From Clostridia bacterium (GTDB taxonomy: Bacteria > Bacillota > Clostridia > Oscillospirales > Acutalibacteraceae), in assembly GCA_017549285.1 (NCBI GenBank), contig JAFYVE010000049.1, positions 1-47,913 on the forward strand: DNA of 47,913 bases, given 5' to 3'. Below the pieces are notes generated by a model. That model was not told the origin of the DNA. It searched no databases and saw only the letters and a list, made by a program, of their open reading frames with translations. The position numbers and the translations under genes are program-made. This document shows, piece by piece, positions 8,172 through 16,599 of the stretch. Position 1 is the stretch's first letter, and each line of letters begins with the position of its first letter.

Positions 8172-8230
8172 AATTATTAAAATAATTTCCACTATTATTT
8201 AAAAAAATATGGAAAATTTATTATGATTTT

Positions 8231-8920
8231 TCAAGCTTTTTCTATTAATTTTGGACAAAATTTCAACCAATCTGATGAAATAAGTGAAAATTTTATATTA
8301 TCTTTTTCAAAGTGGTCATACTTCCCTGTTGTTTCACCGTGGATATGACCGAAATAACATCTTTTTATCTGATACTCAGTAAGTACGGAATAAATTTCTT
8401 CACATACCCTGTCATCAAAAACGGGAGGATAATGAAGAAATACAATCGGCTCTTTTCCCTGTTCAAGACCTGATTCAATTGAACGGATAAGACGCTGTCT
8501 TTCACGCAAAATCACTTTATTATCAGATTCGGGAGAATCATAAAACCAGCCTCTTGTTCCGCATACAGCATAATCGCCGAAACTGAAAGAATTATTGAAA
8601 AGAATGTCAATTGTGTCAAAATTATTCTCTTTTAAATAATTATTCATTTTATTGAGAGTTGTCCACCAGTAATCGTGATTCCCCTTCATAATAATCTTTC
8701 TGCCGGGCAAGGAGTGAAGAAATTTAAAATCTTCATAGCACTCGTCAAGTTTCATTGACCAAGAAATATCACCGTTTATAACGACCGTATCATCATCTGT
8801 AACGACGGCACGCCATTGTTTTTCAAGTCTTTCAACATAGTTATCCCAACCTTTGAAAATATCCATAGGTTTGTTCTTGCCGAAGGTGAGATGTGTGTCA
8901 CCGATGCCGAAAAGATTCAT
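8231..8920 (-). CDS. Cytosolic metallophosphoesterase
   Basis: A 229-residue single-domain metallophosphoesterase. Motifs are GIGDTHLTFG (D-x-H, residues 6-10), INGDISW (GD), IIMKGNHDYWW (GNHD) and FLHYPP, then YFGHIHGE (GHxH). All metal ligands are present and there is no signal peptide. The family includes YmdB-like and UDP-2,3-diacylglucosamine hydrolase-like enzymes; the closest character is the bacterial 'predicted phosphoesterase' group of about 230 residues. The substrate is unknown. GGAGG lies 6 bases before the ATG. Confidence 0.9.
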   Translation of the reverse strand: MNLFGIGDTHLTFGKNKPMDIFKGWDNYVERLEKQWRAVVTDDDTVVINGDISWSMKLDECYEDFKFLHSLPGRKIIMKGNHDYWWTTLNKMNNYLKENNFDTIDILFNNSFSFGDYAVCGTRGWFYDSPESDNKVILRERQRLIRSIESGLEQGKEPIVFLHYPPVFDDRVCEEIYSVLTEYQIKRCYFGHIHGETTGKYDHFEKDNIKFSLISSDWLKFCPKLIEKA

Positions 8921-8950
8921 TTTGCCGCCTCCTTAAAATGGTAAAAATAA

Positions 8951-8979
8951 TTGAGAATTATGTGTTGATACTATATATG
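8951..8979 (+). promoter_or_regulatory. Probable promoter of the DUF1540 gene
   Basis: TTGAGA (8951-8956), 17 bases, TATATG (8974-8979). A moderate match, and the only plausible promoter in the 95-base gap between the divergent genes. Confidence 0.45.
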
Positions 8980-9015
8980 AGATATTTCTCACAATAATTA
9001 TCAAGGGTGATAAAA

Positions 9016-9174
9016 ATGGAAAACAAGATTAAATGCGAAGTAAAGAACTGCGTATATCACACAACACAGAATCACTGCACAGCAGATTGCATCACAGTAG
9101 GTAACCCCACAGCCTGCAAGTGCGGTGAAACAGCCTGCGAAACATTCAAGATGAACAACAAGACAACAGGCTGA
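9016..9174 (+). CDS. Small Cys-rich DUF1540 protein
   Basis: A 52-residue protein with the cysteine spacing of the DUF1540 family: C7, C11, H20-C21, C25, C34, C36 and C41 (KCEVKNC...NHCTADC...CKCGETAC). The cysteines and histidine suggest a zinc- or iron-binding knot. Homologues are common in Clostridia, sometimes associated with spores, but have no established function. AAGGGTGA lies 5 bases before the ATG and a strong terminator follows, so it is an independent short transcription unit. Confidence 0.85.
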   Translation: MENKIKCEVKNCVYHTTQNHCTADCITVGNPTACKCGETACETFKMNNKTTG

Positions 9175-9183
9175 TTATAGTGA

Positions 9184-9214
9184 GAGGACGGCATAGACCG
9201 TCCTCGTTTTTTAT
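9184..9214 (+). terminator. Rho-independent terminator after the DUF1540 gene
   Basis: GAGGACGG / CCGTCCTC stem with loop CATAGA, then GTTTTTTATT. The T-run overlaps the thrC stop codon of the converging gene. Confidence 0.92.
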
Positions 9215-10710
9215 TCAATACCAAGCATATCGAAGCAGACTTTTCTCATACTGTCTGCATCTTTTTCGCATACGTTATTGAAGCGTACTTCTTTATTTTC
9301 AAGACCTCTGAGCTGTGAAGGAGCAATAACACCTGTCTTTTCTTCAAGCTGTGCGAGCATTGAGAATTCATCGCCTTCTGCAGAACCTTCAAGAGCTGTA
9401 AGAACACTTGCACAGAACTTGTAAGGACTTGCTGTTGAAGCAACAACAACGGGAGTCATATCACCTGTTTCCTTACGATAGTCTTCGCATACCTTGACAG
9501 CAACAGCTGTGTGAGTATCGCAAAGATAGTTATATGTATCATAAACTTCTTTGATAGTTTTCTTTGTTTCTTCATCGTCACAGCAACCTGCAGAATAAAG
9601 AGCATTGATTTTTGCAAGAACTTCTGCAGAAACTTCAAATGTGCCGTTTTCTTTGAGTGAGCAGTAGAGCTCTCTTACTGATGCATCATCTTCACCGTGA
9701 AGAGTGAACATAAGTCTTTCAAGGTTTGAAGAAATGAGAATATCCATTGAGGGAGAAATAGTAGCAAAGAAGCTTCTGTTTCTGTCGTACTTACCTGTTG
9801 TGATGAAGTCTGTGAGAACGTTGTTTGCATTTGAAGCACAGATAAGCTTATTGATGGGAAGACCCATTTTCATAGCATAGTTAGCGGCAAGAATGTTACC
9901 GAAGTTACCTGTAGGAACAACTACGTTGATTTTATCACCGAGATTGATTTTACCCTGCTTTAACATATCGCAGTAAGCTGAGAAATAGTAAACAATCTGA
10001 GGAACAAGTCTGCCCCAGTTGATAGAGTTTGCTGATGAGAATACAAGGTTATTCTTTGCAAAAACTTCCTTGATTTCGGCATCAGTGAAGATAGTCTTTA
10101 CACCTGTCTGTGCATCGTCGAAGTTGCCGTTGATAGCGCAAACGCCTACGTTGTTACCTTCCTGAGTGCACATCTGACGCTTCTGCATGGGGCTGACACC
10201 GTCATTGGGATAAAAAACAAGAATCTTTGTTGAATCAACATCTTTGAAGCCTTCAAGAGCAGCTTTACCTGTGTCACCTGATGTTGCAACAAGAATAACG
10301 ATTTCCTTATCCTTGAGTGTCTTCTTTGATGAGCCGATAAGAAGATAAGGAAGAAGCTGGAGAGCCATATCCTTGAATGCACATGTAGGACCGTGCCAGA
10401 GTTCAAGAATATTTACATTATCGTGAAGATTTACAACGGGAGCAACTTCATCACTTGAGAATTTGCCTTCTTTGTATGCACCTTCAACGAATGATGCGAT
10501 TTCTTCGGCTGTAAAATCTGTAAGATAAAGAGAAAGAACTTTCTTTGCTCTTTCGATATATGACATATCTTTCATAGAAGCCACAAAATCAAGGTCAATC
10601 TGAGGAATTTCGCAGGGTACAAAAAGACCGCCTTCCTCTGAAATGCCCTTTGTGATAGCTTCAGCAGATGTCACTTTAAGAGATTTATCTCTTGTTGATG
10701 TATAAAACAT
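9211..10710 (-). CDS. thrC: Threonine synthase
   Basis: PLP-dependent enzyme converting O-phosphohomoserine to threonine. The 499 residues start with FYTSTRDKSLKVTSAEAI, typical of the long bacterial/fungal class. The cofactor lysine lies in HGPTCAFKDMALQLL (about residue 115). The glycine-rich phosphate loop is VPTGNFGNILAANYAMKMGLP, and ATSGDTGKAALEGF is the substrate-phosphate region. It has its own promoter inside the end of the upstream dipeptidase gene. No other threonine genes are adjacent. Confidence 0.96.
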   Translation of the reverse strand: MFYTSTRDKSLKVTSAEAITKGISEEGGLFVPCEIPQIDLDFVASMKDMSYIERAKKVLSLYLTDFTAEEIASFVEGAYKEGKFSSDEVAPVVNLHDNVNILELWHGPTCAFKDMALQLLPYLLIGSSKKTLKDKEIVILVATSGDTGKAALEGFKDVDSTKILVFYPNDGVSPMQKRQMCTQEGNNVGVCAINGNFDDAQTGVKTIFTDAEIKEVFAKNNLVFSSANSINWGRLVPQIVYYFSAYCDMLKQGKINLGDKINVVVPTGNFGNILAANYAMKMGLPINKLICASNANNVLTDFITTGKYDRNRSFFATISPSMDILISSNLERLMFTLHGEDDASVRELYCSLKENGTFEVSAEVLAKINALYSAGCCDDEETKKTIKEVYDTYNYLCDTHTAVAVKVCEDYRKETGDMTPVVVASTASPYKFCASVLTALEGSAEGDEFSMLAQLEEKTGVIAPSQLRGLENKEVRFNNVCEKDADSMRKVCFDMLGIE

Positions 10711-10748
10711 TCGGATTACATCCTTTCAATTGTAAAAAATCACATTAT

Positions 10749-10777
10749 ATTATAACAGACTTGTTTTATTTTGTAAA
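10749..10777 (-). promoter_or_regulatory. Promoter of thrC
   Basis: On the minus strand TTTACA (10772-10777), 17 bases and TATAAT (10749-10754). The -35 lies inside the last codons of the dipeptidase gene. Start of transcription would be near 10742, 32 bases before the thrC ATG. Confidence 0.75.
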
Positions 10778-11683
10778 GAGAAGATTTGCAAAAAATCTGT
10801 CTGCATTAGAGAAAAATATCTTATCAAGAAGATTTTCAGAAAAACCGTGATTTCCCAGGAAATCATAAAGTACGGGAATCTTTTCAATTCCTGCAAGTTC
10901 ATCGTTTATATCGCACCCGTCAAAGTCTGTACCCATTGAAACAATATCTTCTCCGCCGATTTCGATAATTTCACTCATATGACGAAGCACGGCATCGAAC
11001 GAATTGTCTTCATTTCCGAGGAGCTTTTCCCATAAGTTTATGCCGATAACGCCTCCGTGCTCAGCAATTATCTTAACCTGATCCTTTGTCAGATTTCTGT
11101 GTTTTGCCTTAAAATTATCAACTATATCAATGCAGGAATGTGAAGCCATAAAAGGCTTGTCGGCAAGGTCTGCAAGGTCATAGAAGCCTTTGACGGAAAG
11201 ATGTGAAACATCGGCGGCAATACGTAAGTTTTCCATTTCCTTTACAGCTTCTCTTCCGAATGAGGTAAGACCGATGTCCTCTTCATCAAAGCAACCGCTT
11301 GCGAGTTCGTTTCTGCCGTTCCACGTGAGTGTGATGAGCTTTACACCGCAGTCTGCAAGGTGATAAAGACCTTCGATTGTACCTCCGATACCTGCTCCGC
11401 CTTCAACGGAAAGAACAGATTTAAACTTTGTATCAAGACGGTCAGCATATTCACTTATGCCGTTTTTGTTCATTTCATTTTTATAATATGCATAGACTTT
11501 ATCAAAATAATCAACAGCCTCTTTACCTCTGTATTCATCAGGGATAAAAATCGCATAATCCTGAACATATTCGGTAAGATATGAAGCTCTGTCAAGGGAA
11601 ATGTGTCCGTCATTTAATGCCAGACTTCCCTGCTTTTTGCAAAGCTCGGTTATTGTGTCACAATGGAGGTCAAAAAATCTCAT
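10766..11683 (-). CDS. Membrane-dipeptidase-type peptidase (M19)
   Basis: A 305-residue zinc dipeptidase of the renal dipeptidase family, cleaving dipeptides and possibly D-amino-acid-containing ones from peptidoglycan turnover. It starts with FFDLHCDTI (HxD metal ligands). It continues with SVEGGAGIGG (bridging Glu), LTWNGRNELASG, ADVSHLS, MASHSC and MGTDFDGCD, all family landmarks. There is no signal peptide, so it is probably cytosolic. AGGGTG lies 5 bases before the ATG. It is the penultimate gene of the rplS-side cluster, 9 bases after yraN. Confidence 0.93.
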   Translation of the reverse strand: MRFFDLHCDTITELCKKQGSLALNDGHISLDRASYLTEYVQDYAIFIPDEYRGKEAVDYFDKVYAYYKNEMNKNGISEYADRLDTKFKSVLSVEGGAGIGGTIEGLYHLADCGVKLITLTWNGRNELASGCFDEEDIGLTSFGREAVKEMENLRIAADVSHLSVKGFYDLADLADKPFMASHSCIDIVDNFKAKHRNLTKDQVKIIAEHGGVIGINLWEKLLGNEDNSFDAVLRHMSEIIEIGGEDIVSMGTDFDGCDINDELAGIEKIPVLYDFLGNHGFSENLLDKIFFSNADRFFANLLFTK

Positions 11684-11692
11684 AGTATCACC

Positions 11693-12046
11693 CTAAAAAG
11701 CGTTTATAATGTGTCTGATTGCGTATTTTTCTTTATCAATAATGACTTCAATGATGTCATAAGTCACTTCTGCAGTAATTTTTGTCTGTGAAAGAAAAAC
11801 TGCCGCAGTGTTCTTTATGTTCATTTCTTTCTGCCCGTCAACAGTATCAGACGGACTGAAAAATGAATCTGCATTTCTTGTTTTTACTTCAACGAATGAT
11901 AAGACACCGTCTTTTCTGACGATAATATCTATTTCTCCGCCTTTTGCCCTGTAATTTGAAGCAAGGATTTCATAACCTTTGTTTCTCAAAAATCTTGAAG
12001 CAAAAAGTTCACCGAAAACACCCGATTTCTGAGGTTCCGTTATCAT
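11693..12046 (-). CDS. yraN: YraN / UPF0102 endonuclease-fold protein
   Basis: A 117-residue protein of the UPF0102 family with a restriction-endonuclease-like fold. The core is GEIDIIVRKDGVLSFVEVKTR (D-x(n)-ExK), preceded by FASRFLRNKGYEILASNYR. The start overlaps the rnhB stop by 4 bases, so the two are translationally coupled. This rnhB-yraN pair is conserved across bacteria. The cellular role is not established. Confidence 0.92.
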   Translation of the reverse strand: MITEPQKSGVFGELFASRFLRNKGYEILASNYRAKGGEIDIIVRKDGVLSFVEVKTRNADSFFSPSDTVDGQKEMNIKNTAAVFLSQTKITAEVTYDIIEVIIDKEKYAIRHIINAF

Positions 12047-12642
12047 TTTTCAAGAATCTTTTTAAGAAATGAACGGCGGTGGTCGGGCAGAATACCGTAC
12101 TGTTCAATCATTTCGTAATGAAGCTTTGTGCCGTAGCCTTTGTGCTGTTCAAATTTATATTCAGGATGTCTTTCTGCAAGATCTTTCATATATCTGTCAC
12201 GGCTGACTTTTGCAAGAATTGATGCAGCTGAAATTGAAATAGACTTGGCATCACCTTTGACTAAAGTCATTTCTTCGTAGCCCGTATTCGGCTTTCTGTT
12301 GCCGTCAACAAGCACGAGATCGGGCTTTACGCCCATAGCTTCAACAGCTCTTCTCATAGCAAGGAATGTTGCATTGAGAATATTTATTTCATCAATCTCA
12401 GTTTCTGTTGCAAAACCTATACCGTAAGCTGTTGCGTTTTCTAAAATTGTATCAAAAAGCTGTTCCCTTTTCTTTTCACTCATTTTCTTTGAGTCGTTTA
12501 TGCCCATTTCTTCGAGTCCTTCGGGAAGAATTACAGCCGCTGCATAAACGGGACCCGCAAGAGGCCCTCTGCCTGCTTCGTCAACACCACAGACTACTGC
12601 GAAGCCCTCTTCGTGAGCTTTGTGTTCATATTCATAAGTCAT
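12043..12642 (-). CDS. rnhB: Ribonuclease HII
   Basis: Removes ribonucleotides from DNA by cutting the RNA strand of RNA-DNA hybrids. The 199 residues show the type 2 motif CGVDEAGRGPLAGPV (catalytic D-E), LVDGNRKP (third Asp) and DAKSISISAASILAKVSRDRYM (fourth Asp region). The length is standard. It overlaps rbgA by 11 bases at its start and yraN by 4 at its end. Confidence 0.97.
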   Translation of the reverse strand: MTYEYEHKAHEEGFAVVCGVDEAGRGPLAGPVYAAAVILPEGLEEMGINDSKKMSEKKREQLFDTILENATAYGIGFATETEIDEINILNATFLAMRRAVEAMGVKPDLVLVDGNRKPNTGYEEMTLVKGDAKSISISAASILAKVSRDRYMKDLAERHPEYKFEQHKGYGTKLHYEMIEQYGILPDHRRSFLKKILEK

Positions 12643-13510
12643 TTTTATTCACCCATTCAAGTGTCATTCTGCCGAGCTTTCCGCCACGATATTCGTCAAG
12701 GACTGCAACTGATGCACGCATTGTGTCAATTTCGCCGCCTCTTATCATCATACCACGCTTTTTACCGATAAGCTCAAGTATTTCCCACGCTTCAAGATCA
12801 TCGAAATTATCGATTTTATATCTTTCTCTGAGTCTGTCGGGATAATTATCTTTCATAACCTGTAAAAATCTTACGGCAAGAGTTTCGATATCAAGAATCT
12901 GGTCTTTTACACCGCCTGTGAATGCGAGCTTATCACCGACTTCAGGGTCTTCAAATTTTGGCCACAGAACACCGGGAGTATCAAGCATTTCAATGCCGCC
13001 GCCGATAACAAACCATTGGTTGTTACGTGTTACACCTGCTCTGTCTTCGACTTTGGCTTTTCCGCCTGCACCCATTTTGTTGATAAATGAAGATTTGCCG
13101 GTATTGGGGATACCTACAACCATAATTCTGAGAGTTTTACCGGGCATACCTTTTTCTTCATTTCTCTTTATTGTATCTGCAAGGACTTCCCTTACAAGAG
13201 GGCGGAATTTATTTAAGCCTTTACCCGTTCTGCAGTCAACTTCAAGTGAAGCGGCACCTTTTTTTGCATAATAATCAATCCATTGTTTTGTGGCATTGGA
13301 GTCTGCAAGGTCTGCTTTATTGAAAAGAATTATTGTGGGTTTACCCTGAATAAGTTCATCTATTTCGGGATTCTTACTGCTTTCGGGAATACGTGCATCA
13401 AGAAGCATTGTTACTGCATCGACCTGCTTAAGCTGTTCTTTTATAAGCCTTCTTGTCTTTGCCATATGTCCCGGAAACCATTGAACCTGCTGTTTTACGG
13501 AATCTGCCAT
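12632..13510 (-). CDS. rbgA: Ribosome biogenesis GTPase YlqF/RbgA
   Basis: Circularly permuted GTPase needed for late assembly of the 50S subunit. The 292 residues show QWFPGHMAKTRR at the N-terminus, then G4 (FNKADLAD) before G1 (GIPNTGKSSFINKM) and G3 (DTPG), the permuted order that defines the family. A C-terminal RNA-binding helical domain follows. It sits after the signal peptidase genes and a terminator, next to rnhB, as in other Firmicutes. Confidence 0.97.
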   Translation of the reverse strand: MADSVKQQVQWFPGHMAKTRRLIKEQLKQVDAVTMLLDARIPESSKNPEIDELIQGKPTIILFNKADLADSNATKQWIDYYAKKGAASLEVDCRTGKGLNKFRPLVREVLADTIKRNEEKGMPGKTLRIMVVGIPNTGKSSFINKMGAGGKAKVEDRAGVTRNNQWFVIGGGIEMLDTPGVLWPKFEDPEVGDKLAFTGGVKDQILDIETLAVRFLQVMKDNYPDRLRERYKIDNFDDLEAWEILELIGKKRGMMIRGGEIDTMRASVAVLDEYRGGKLGRMTLEWVNKNDL

Positions 13511-13526
13511 TTTATTTCACCTTCCG

Positions 13527-13551
13527 AAAAAAGGGACTGAAAACAGTCCCC
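13527..13551 (-). terminator. Terminator between the signal peptidase genes and rbgA
   Basis: On the minus strand GGGACTG / CAGTCCC with loop TTTT is followed by six T. It separates the lepB triplet from rbgA although the gap is only 47 bases. This implies partial readthrough or an unseen rbgA promoter. Confidence 0.85.
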
Positions 13552-13557
13552 TTGATA

Positions 13558-14136
13558 TTAATAAATGTTAAATTTAGAAGTATCAAAGCCTGTATCACCT
13601 GAAACAAGGCGGTACACTGCTTTGCCTAAGACATACTGTTCATTAATGAAACCTACAAGATCTGAACGGCTGTCTGTTGAATTGTTTCTGTTATCACCCA
13701 TACAGAAAAGCTGACCTTCGGGAACCTGAACGGGATATTCGTGATTATCTGTGAAAGGTCTCTGGTCTGCAGGCTCTTTGATATAGGGTTCATCGAGTTC
13801 AACCATAGTGTCGGGTGTGTCACCTACGGAAACAGTTCCGTTGACATAGTCAACATCAACCCACTGACCTCCTGTTGCGATAACTCTTTTTACAAGAGGT
13901 TCATTGAGCATACCGGGCTGAACAATAATAACGATATCTTTATATTCATAATCACTTGTTGCAGTTGATGTAATAAGCCAGTCCTTATGCTGAAGTGTGG
14001 GAACCATTGATGTTCCGTCAACACCTACAAGACGGAAAAGGAATGCGAATATGCACACAATAGCAATAACCGATGAAAGAACGATTGAAGCTATTTCAAA
14101 AAGTGATGATGCTAATTTTTCGTGTAATTTTTTCAT
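13558..14136 (-). CDS. lepB: Type I signal peptidase, paralogue 1
   Basis: Membrane-bound Ser/Lys peptidase that removes signal peptides. It is 192 residues from the ATG at 14136, chosen because AAGGTG lies 6 bases upstream. An ATG at 14151 overlaps the previous stop as ATGA but has no close ribosome binding site. One N-terminal membrane helix precedes GTSMVPTL (catalytic Ser), LVKRVIATGG (catalytic Lys) and GDNRNNSTDSR (box E). It is most similar to paralogue 2, which points to tandem duplication. It is last of three, before a terminator. Confidence 0.93.
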   Translation of the reverse strand: MKKLHEKLASSLFEIASIVLSSVIAIVCIFAFLFRLVGVDGTSMVPTLQHKDWLITSTATSDYEYKDIVIIVQPGMLNEPLVKRVIATGGQWVDVDYVNGTVSVGDTPDTMVELDEPYIKEPADQRPFTDNHEYPVQVPEGQLFCMGDNRNNSTDSRSDLVGFINEQYVLGKAVYRLVSGDTGFDTSKFNIY

Positions 14137-14147
14137 GAAGAGCACCT

Positions 14148-14705
14148 TCATTCATAAATGTTGTAATCTCCTGCGGGGAAAAGACGACAGATGGCTTTTC
14201 CGAGTATGTAACCTTCCTGAACAAAGCCGACTTTTGATGAACGGCTGTCTGTTGAATGGTTTCTGTTGTCACCCATACAGAAATACTGACCTTCGGGTAC
14301 CTGAACAGGATAAACGTTCATATCATCATAAGGACGTTTTGTTGGAGGCTCTGCCGTATAGGGTTCATCGAGAGGTTTCATTGTGTCTTTCGTGTCACCG
14401 ACATAAACTTTGCCTTCATCATAACGGACATCAACCCACTGACCTTCTGTTGCAATAACACGTTTGATAATGGGCTCAAAAAGTTCTTCATTGGGCTCAA
14501 CTACAACAACGATATCAAGAAATTCATATTCGCTTGATTTTGATATTGTGATGAGCTTGTCACCGTCTGAAAGGGTCGGTACCATCGACTTGCCTTCAAC
14601 TGTTGTGAGTCTTATACCAAGACCGAAAATAAGCGACACAGCAATAATTGAGGTGATAATAATTGATGCGAATTCAAATACTGAAGATGCAATTTTTTTC
14701 TGCAT
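14148..14705 (-). CDS. lepB: Type I signal peptidase, paralogue 2
   Basis: A 185-residue signal peptidase I with one N-terminal membrane helix (residues 8-28). It has EGKSMVPTLSDGD (Ser), IIKRVIATEGQWVD (Lys) and GDNRNHSTDSR. It starts directly after the stop of paralogue 3 (TAA then ATG), with GGAGG supplied by the end of that gene. Sequence runs such as EGQWVDV, YPVQVPEGQ and FCMGDNRN are shared with paralogue 1, so these two are close duplicates. Confidence 0.94.
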   Translation of the reverse strand: MQKKIASSVFEFASIIITSIIAVSLIFGLGIRLTTVEGKSMVPTLSDGDKLITISKSSEYEFLDIVVVVEPNEELFEPIIKRVIATEGQWVDVRYDEGKVYVGDTKDTMKPLDEPYTAEPPTKRPYDDMNVYPVQVPEGQYFCMGDNRNHSTDSRSSKVGFVQEGYILGKAICRLFPAGDYNIYE

Positions 14706-15302
14706 TTATTTTACCTCCGTCATTGATGAAAACGGATAAAAACGGTAAACAGCTTTGCCTGCAACTGTGTTTTCATCTATACATCCGAAAGTTGCATGAC
14801 GGCTGTCACGTGATTCATCCCTGTAATCTCCCATAACAAAAAGATGTCCTTCGGGAACTGTATAGGGATATTTTATTTCATTTACAGGAACTTTAGTCAT
14901 ACCTGAAATGTAATTTTCTTCGAGTGGAACACCGTCCACATAAACTGTTCCGCTGTCATAATCAATGTCTACTCTCTGACCAGCTTTTGCAATAACACGC
15001 TTTATAACGGGCATATCTGCACCGTCGGGTGAACGGGCAACAATTATATCACCGTTTACGGGAGTATACATAAAAGAATAAATAAGAAGTCTGTCACCGT
15101 CGTGAAGTGTGGGCTCCATTGAAGGACCGTCAACAGTAACGGGTCTGAAAAAGAGCATAATAACAAGAAAAATAAGAACAAGAACTGAACTGATACCGCT
15201 CATCCAATGAAAAAATGAGCTGAATGCAGTTTTTATGATTTCTTCTTTTTCTGTCTGTTCTTTATATTCGTAATAAATATAGCCGTTCTTTTTCTCTGAC
15301 AC
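14706..15302 (-). CDS. lepB: Type I signal peptidase, paralogue 3
   Basis: A 198-residue signal peptidase I with a GTG start (15302) preceded by GAGGTGA at 7 bases. A polar 30-residue cytosolic leader precedes one membrane helix. Motifs are DGPSMEPTLHDGD (Ser), VIKRVIAKAGQ (Lys) and GDYRDESRDSR, where the usual Asn of GDNR is Tyr. It is more diverged than paralogues 1 and 2 and is first in the triplet after the rplS terminator, the ancestral lepB position next to rplS. Confidence 0.93.
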   Translation of the reverse strand: MSEKKNGYIYYEYKEQTEKEEIIKTAFSSFFHWMSGISSVLVLIFLVIMLFFRPVTVDGPSMEPTLHDGDRLLIYSFMYTPVNGDIIVARSPDGADMPVIKRVIAKAGQRVDIDYDSGTVYVDGVPLEENYISGMTKVPVNEIKYPYTVPEGHLFVMGDYRDESRDSRHATFGCIDENTVAGKAVYRFYPFSSMTEVK

Positions 15303-15352
15303 CGTAATTCACCTCACAAACAAGATTATATATCCAAAAAACTGATTTTAAG

Positions 15353-15380
15353 CAAAAAAAGGGACATAACTGTCCCTTTT
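15353..15380 (-). terminator. Terminator of rplS
   Basis: On the minus strand AGGGACA / TGTCCCT with loop GTTA is followed by seven T. It lies between rplS and the signal peptidase triplet, so lepB expression depends on readthrough or a separate promoter. Confidence 0.88.
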
Positions 15381-15394
15381 GCTCCGGAAAAAAC

Positions 15395-15739
15395 TTATCT
15401 GATCTGTTCTTTAACCTTAGCTGCCTTACCGACTCTGTCACGAAGGTAGTAGAGCTTAGCTCTGCGAACCTTACCTGTTCTGACAGTTTCAACCTTAGCA
15501 ACGTTGGGTGAGTGAACGGGGAATACTCTTTCAACACCAACACCGTAAGAAACACGTCTTACTGTGAATGTCTGAGCTACACCGCTGCCCTTACGAGCAA
15601 TAACAGTACCCTCGAAAACCTGAATACGTTCTTTTTCGCCCTCACGGATTTTAACGTGAACCTTTACAGTGTCACCAACCTTGAACTGAGGTGCGTCAGC
15701 CTTGATGCTGTCCTGAGCAATAAGTTTAAGTGCGTCCAT
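15395..15739 (-). CDS. rplS: 50S ribosomal protein L19
   Basis: A 114-residue L19 at the 30S-50S interface. It begins with an [13 protein letters not shown] variant, then [33 protein letters not shown] and a C-terminal [23 protein letters not shown], the standard family sequence and length. It has a strong ribosome binding site (CAGGAGG) and a structured leader. A terminator follows, giving high independent expression. Confidence 0.98.
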   Translation of the reverse strand: MDALKLIAQDSIKADAPQFKVGDTVKVHVKIREGEKERIQVFEGTVIARKGSGVAQTFTVRRVSYGVGVERVFPVHSPNVAKVETVRTGKVRRAKLYYLRDRVGKAAKVKEQIR

Positions 15740-15754
15740 AATTTTACCTCCTGA

Positions 15755-15856
15755 TTTTTTTCAGCCGTTCTTACGCTATATTGCCAGAGGACCGACCGCT
15801 TTAATGTACGCTGTGCATTAATCGCCGTTTAGTGGTTTTAATCTCTAAACGCAAAC
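15755..15856 (-). ncRNA. Structured 5' leader of rplS (candidate L19 leader)
   Basis: The ~115-base untranslated leader folds into several helices: GTTTAG/CTAAAC (plus-strand 15827-15832 and 15845-15850) and TTAATG/CATTAA (15801-15806 and 15816-15821). A distal CGTT/AACG pairing can close them. Low-GC Gram-positives carry a known L19 autoregulatory leader at this position (Rfam L19_leader). Placement fits, but I have not aligned it to the covariance model. Confidence 0.55.
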
Positions 15857-15861
15857 GAACG

Positions 15862-15889
15862 CTTATATATAATATCACAACGAAATCAA
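15862..15889 (-). promoter_or_regulatory. Promoter of rplS
   Basis: On the minus strand TTGATT (15884-15889), 16 bases, TATAAG (15862-15867), in an AT-rich stretch between the radical SAM operon end and the rplS leader. Confidence 0.55.
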
Positions 15890-15939
15890 TAATGCAATAG
15901 TTTTTCTTTACTATTAATGACTTTTTTTAAGCTGTTTAT

Positions 15940-16599
15940 TTATTCAAATGGTATAAGTTTATCATCAAGAAGGCCGAGTCTTATAATATTGAGCGGAACA
16001 ATATCACTTTCAAGGAAACGGTTGAGTGCATCAAGAAGATTCATCGGATTTACGTTCTTTGTGTTACCACCGGGAAGAACAACATTCATTATAACAGCAT
16101 CATCATTTTCATAAATTGAATATTTTCTGATGTTTTCTGAAACGTTGACTTCTTTTACTCTCTTTCTGCCGTTGACCTTACCCATTTTTTCGCAAGTGAG
16201 AACACCCGAATCCATAGCCCTTACAAGCTTATCTGTAAGGTTTTCTTCTTTTTCAAAGTATATCTCATACTCGGCAAAAGCAAGGTCATTTGATTTCATA
16301 AAAGGCTCTGTAACTTTTGTAATTTCAATACCGACTGGTAAAACTGCATTGAGTTTATCCATAATTTCTTTATCTGAGATTTCACCCTCAATTCTTATAT
16401 CAAGAGGTTCATTGAGCCCTTCAACACCCAATGGCATAGGCTGTAAAAAGTTGAGATAAGGATGAGGATTGAAGCCTTCAGTATACCACAGAGGTATATC
16501 GGCACGTCTTACGGCTCTTGTCATACAACGCATAATATCAAGATGTGAAACATACTTGATTCTGCCCTGCTTACTGAACCATACTCTTACCAAACGCAT
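15940..16599 (-). CDS. TIGR03936-type radical SAM-linked protein (DUF2344)
   Basis: A 219-residue protein starting with VRVWFSKQGRIKYVSHLDIMRCMTRAVRRADIPLWYTEGFNPHP, the hallmark of the DUF2344 family. It is always found beside, or fused to, the large B12-binding-type radical SAM protein encoded just upstream. The start overlaps that gene by 29 bases, so the two are translationally coupled and probably act together. The pair is widespread in Clostridia, and its substrate (possibly tRNA or ribosome linked) is not established. Confidence 0.92.
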   Translation of the reverse strand: MRLVRVWFSKQGRIKYVSHLDIMRCMTRAVRRADIPLWYTEGFNPHPYLNFLQPMPLGVEGLNEPLDIRIEGEISDKEIMDKLNAVLPVGIEITKVTEPFMKSNDLAFAEYEIYFEKEENLTDKLVRAMDSGVLTCEKMGKVNGRKRVKEVNVSENIRKYSIYENDDAVIMNVVLPGGNTKNVNPMNLLDALNRFLESDIVPLNIIRLGLLDDKLIPFE

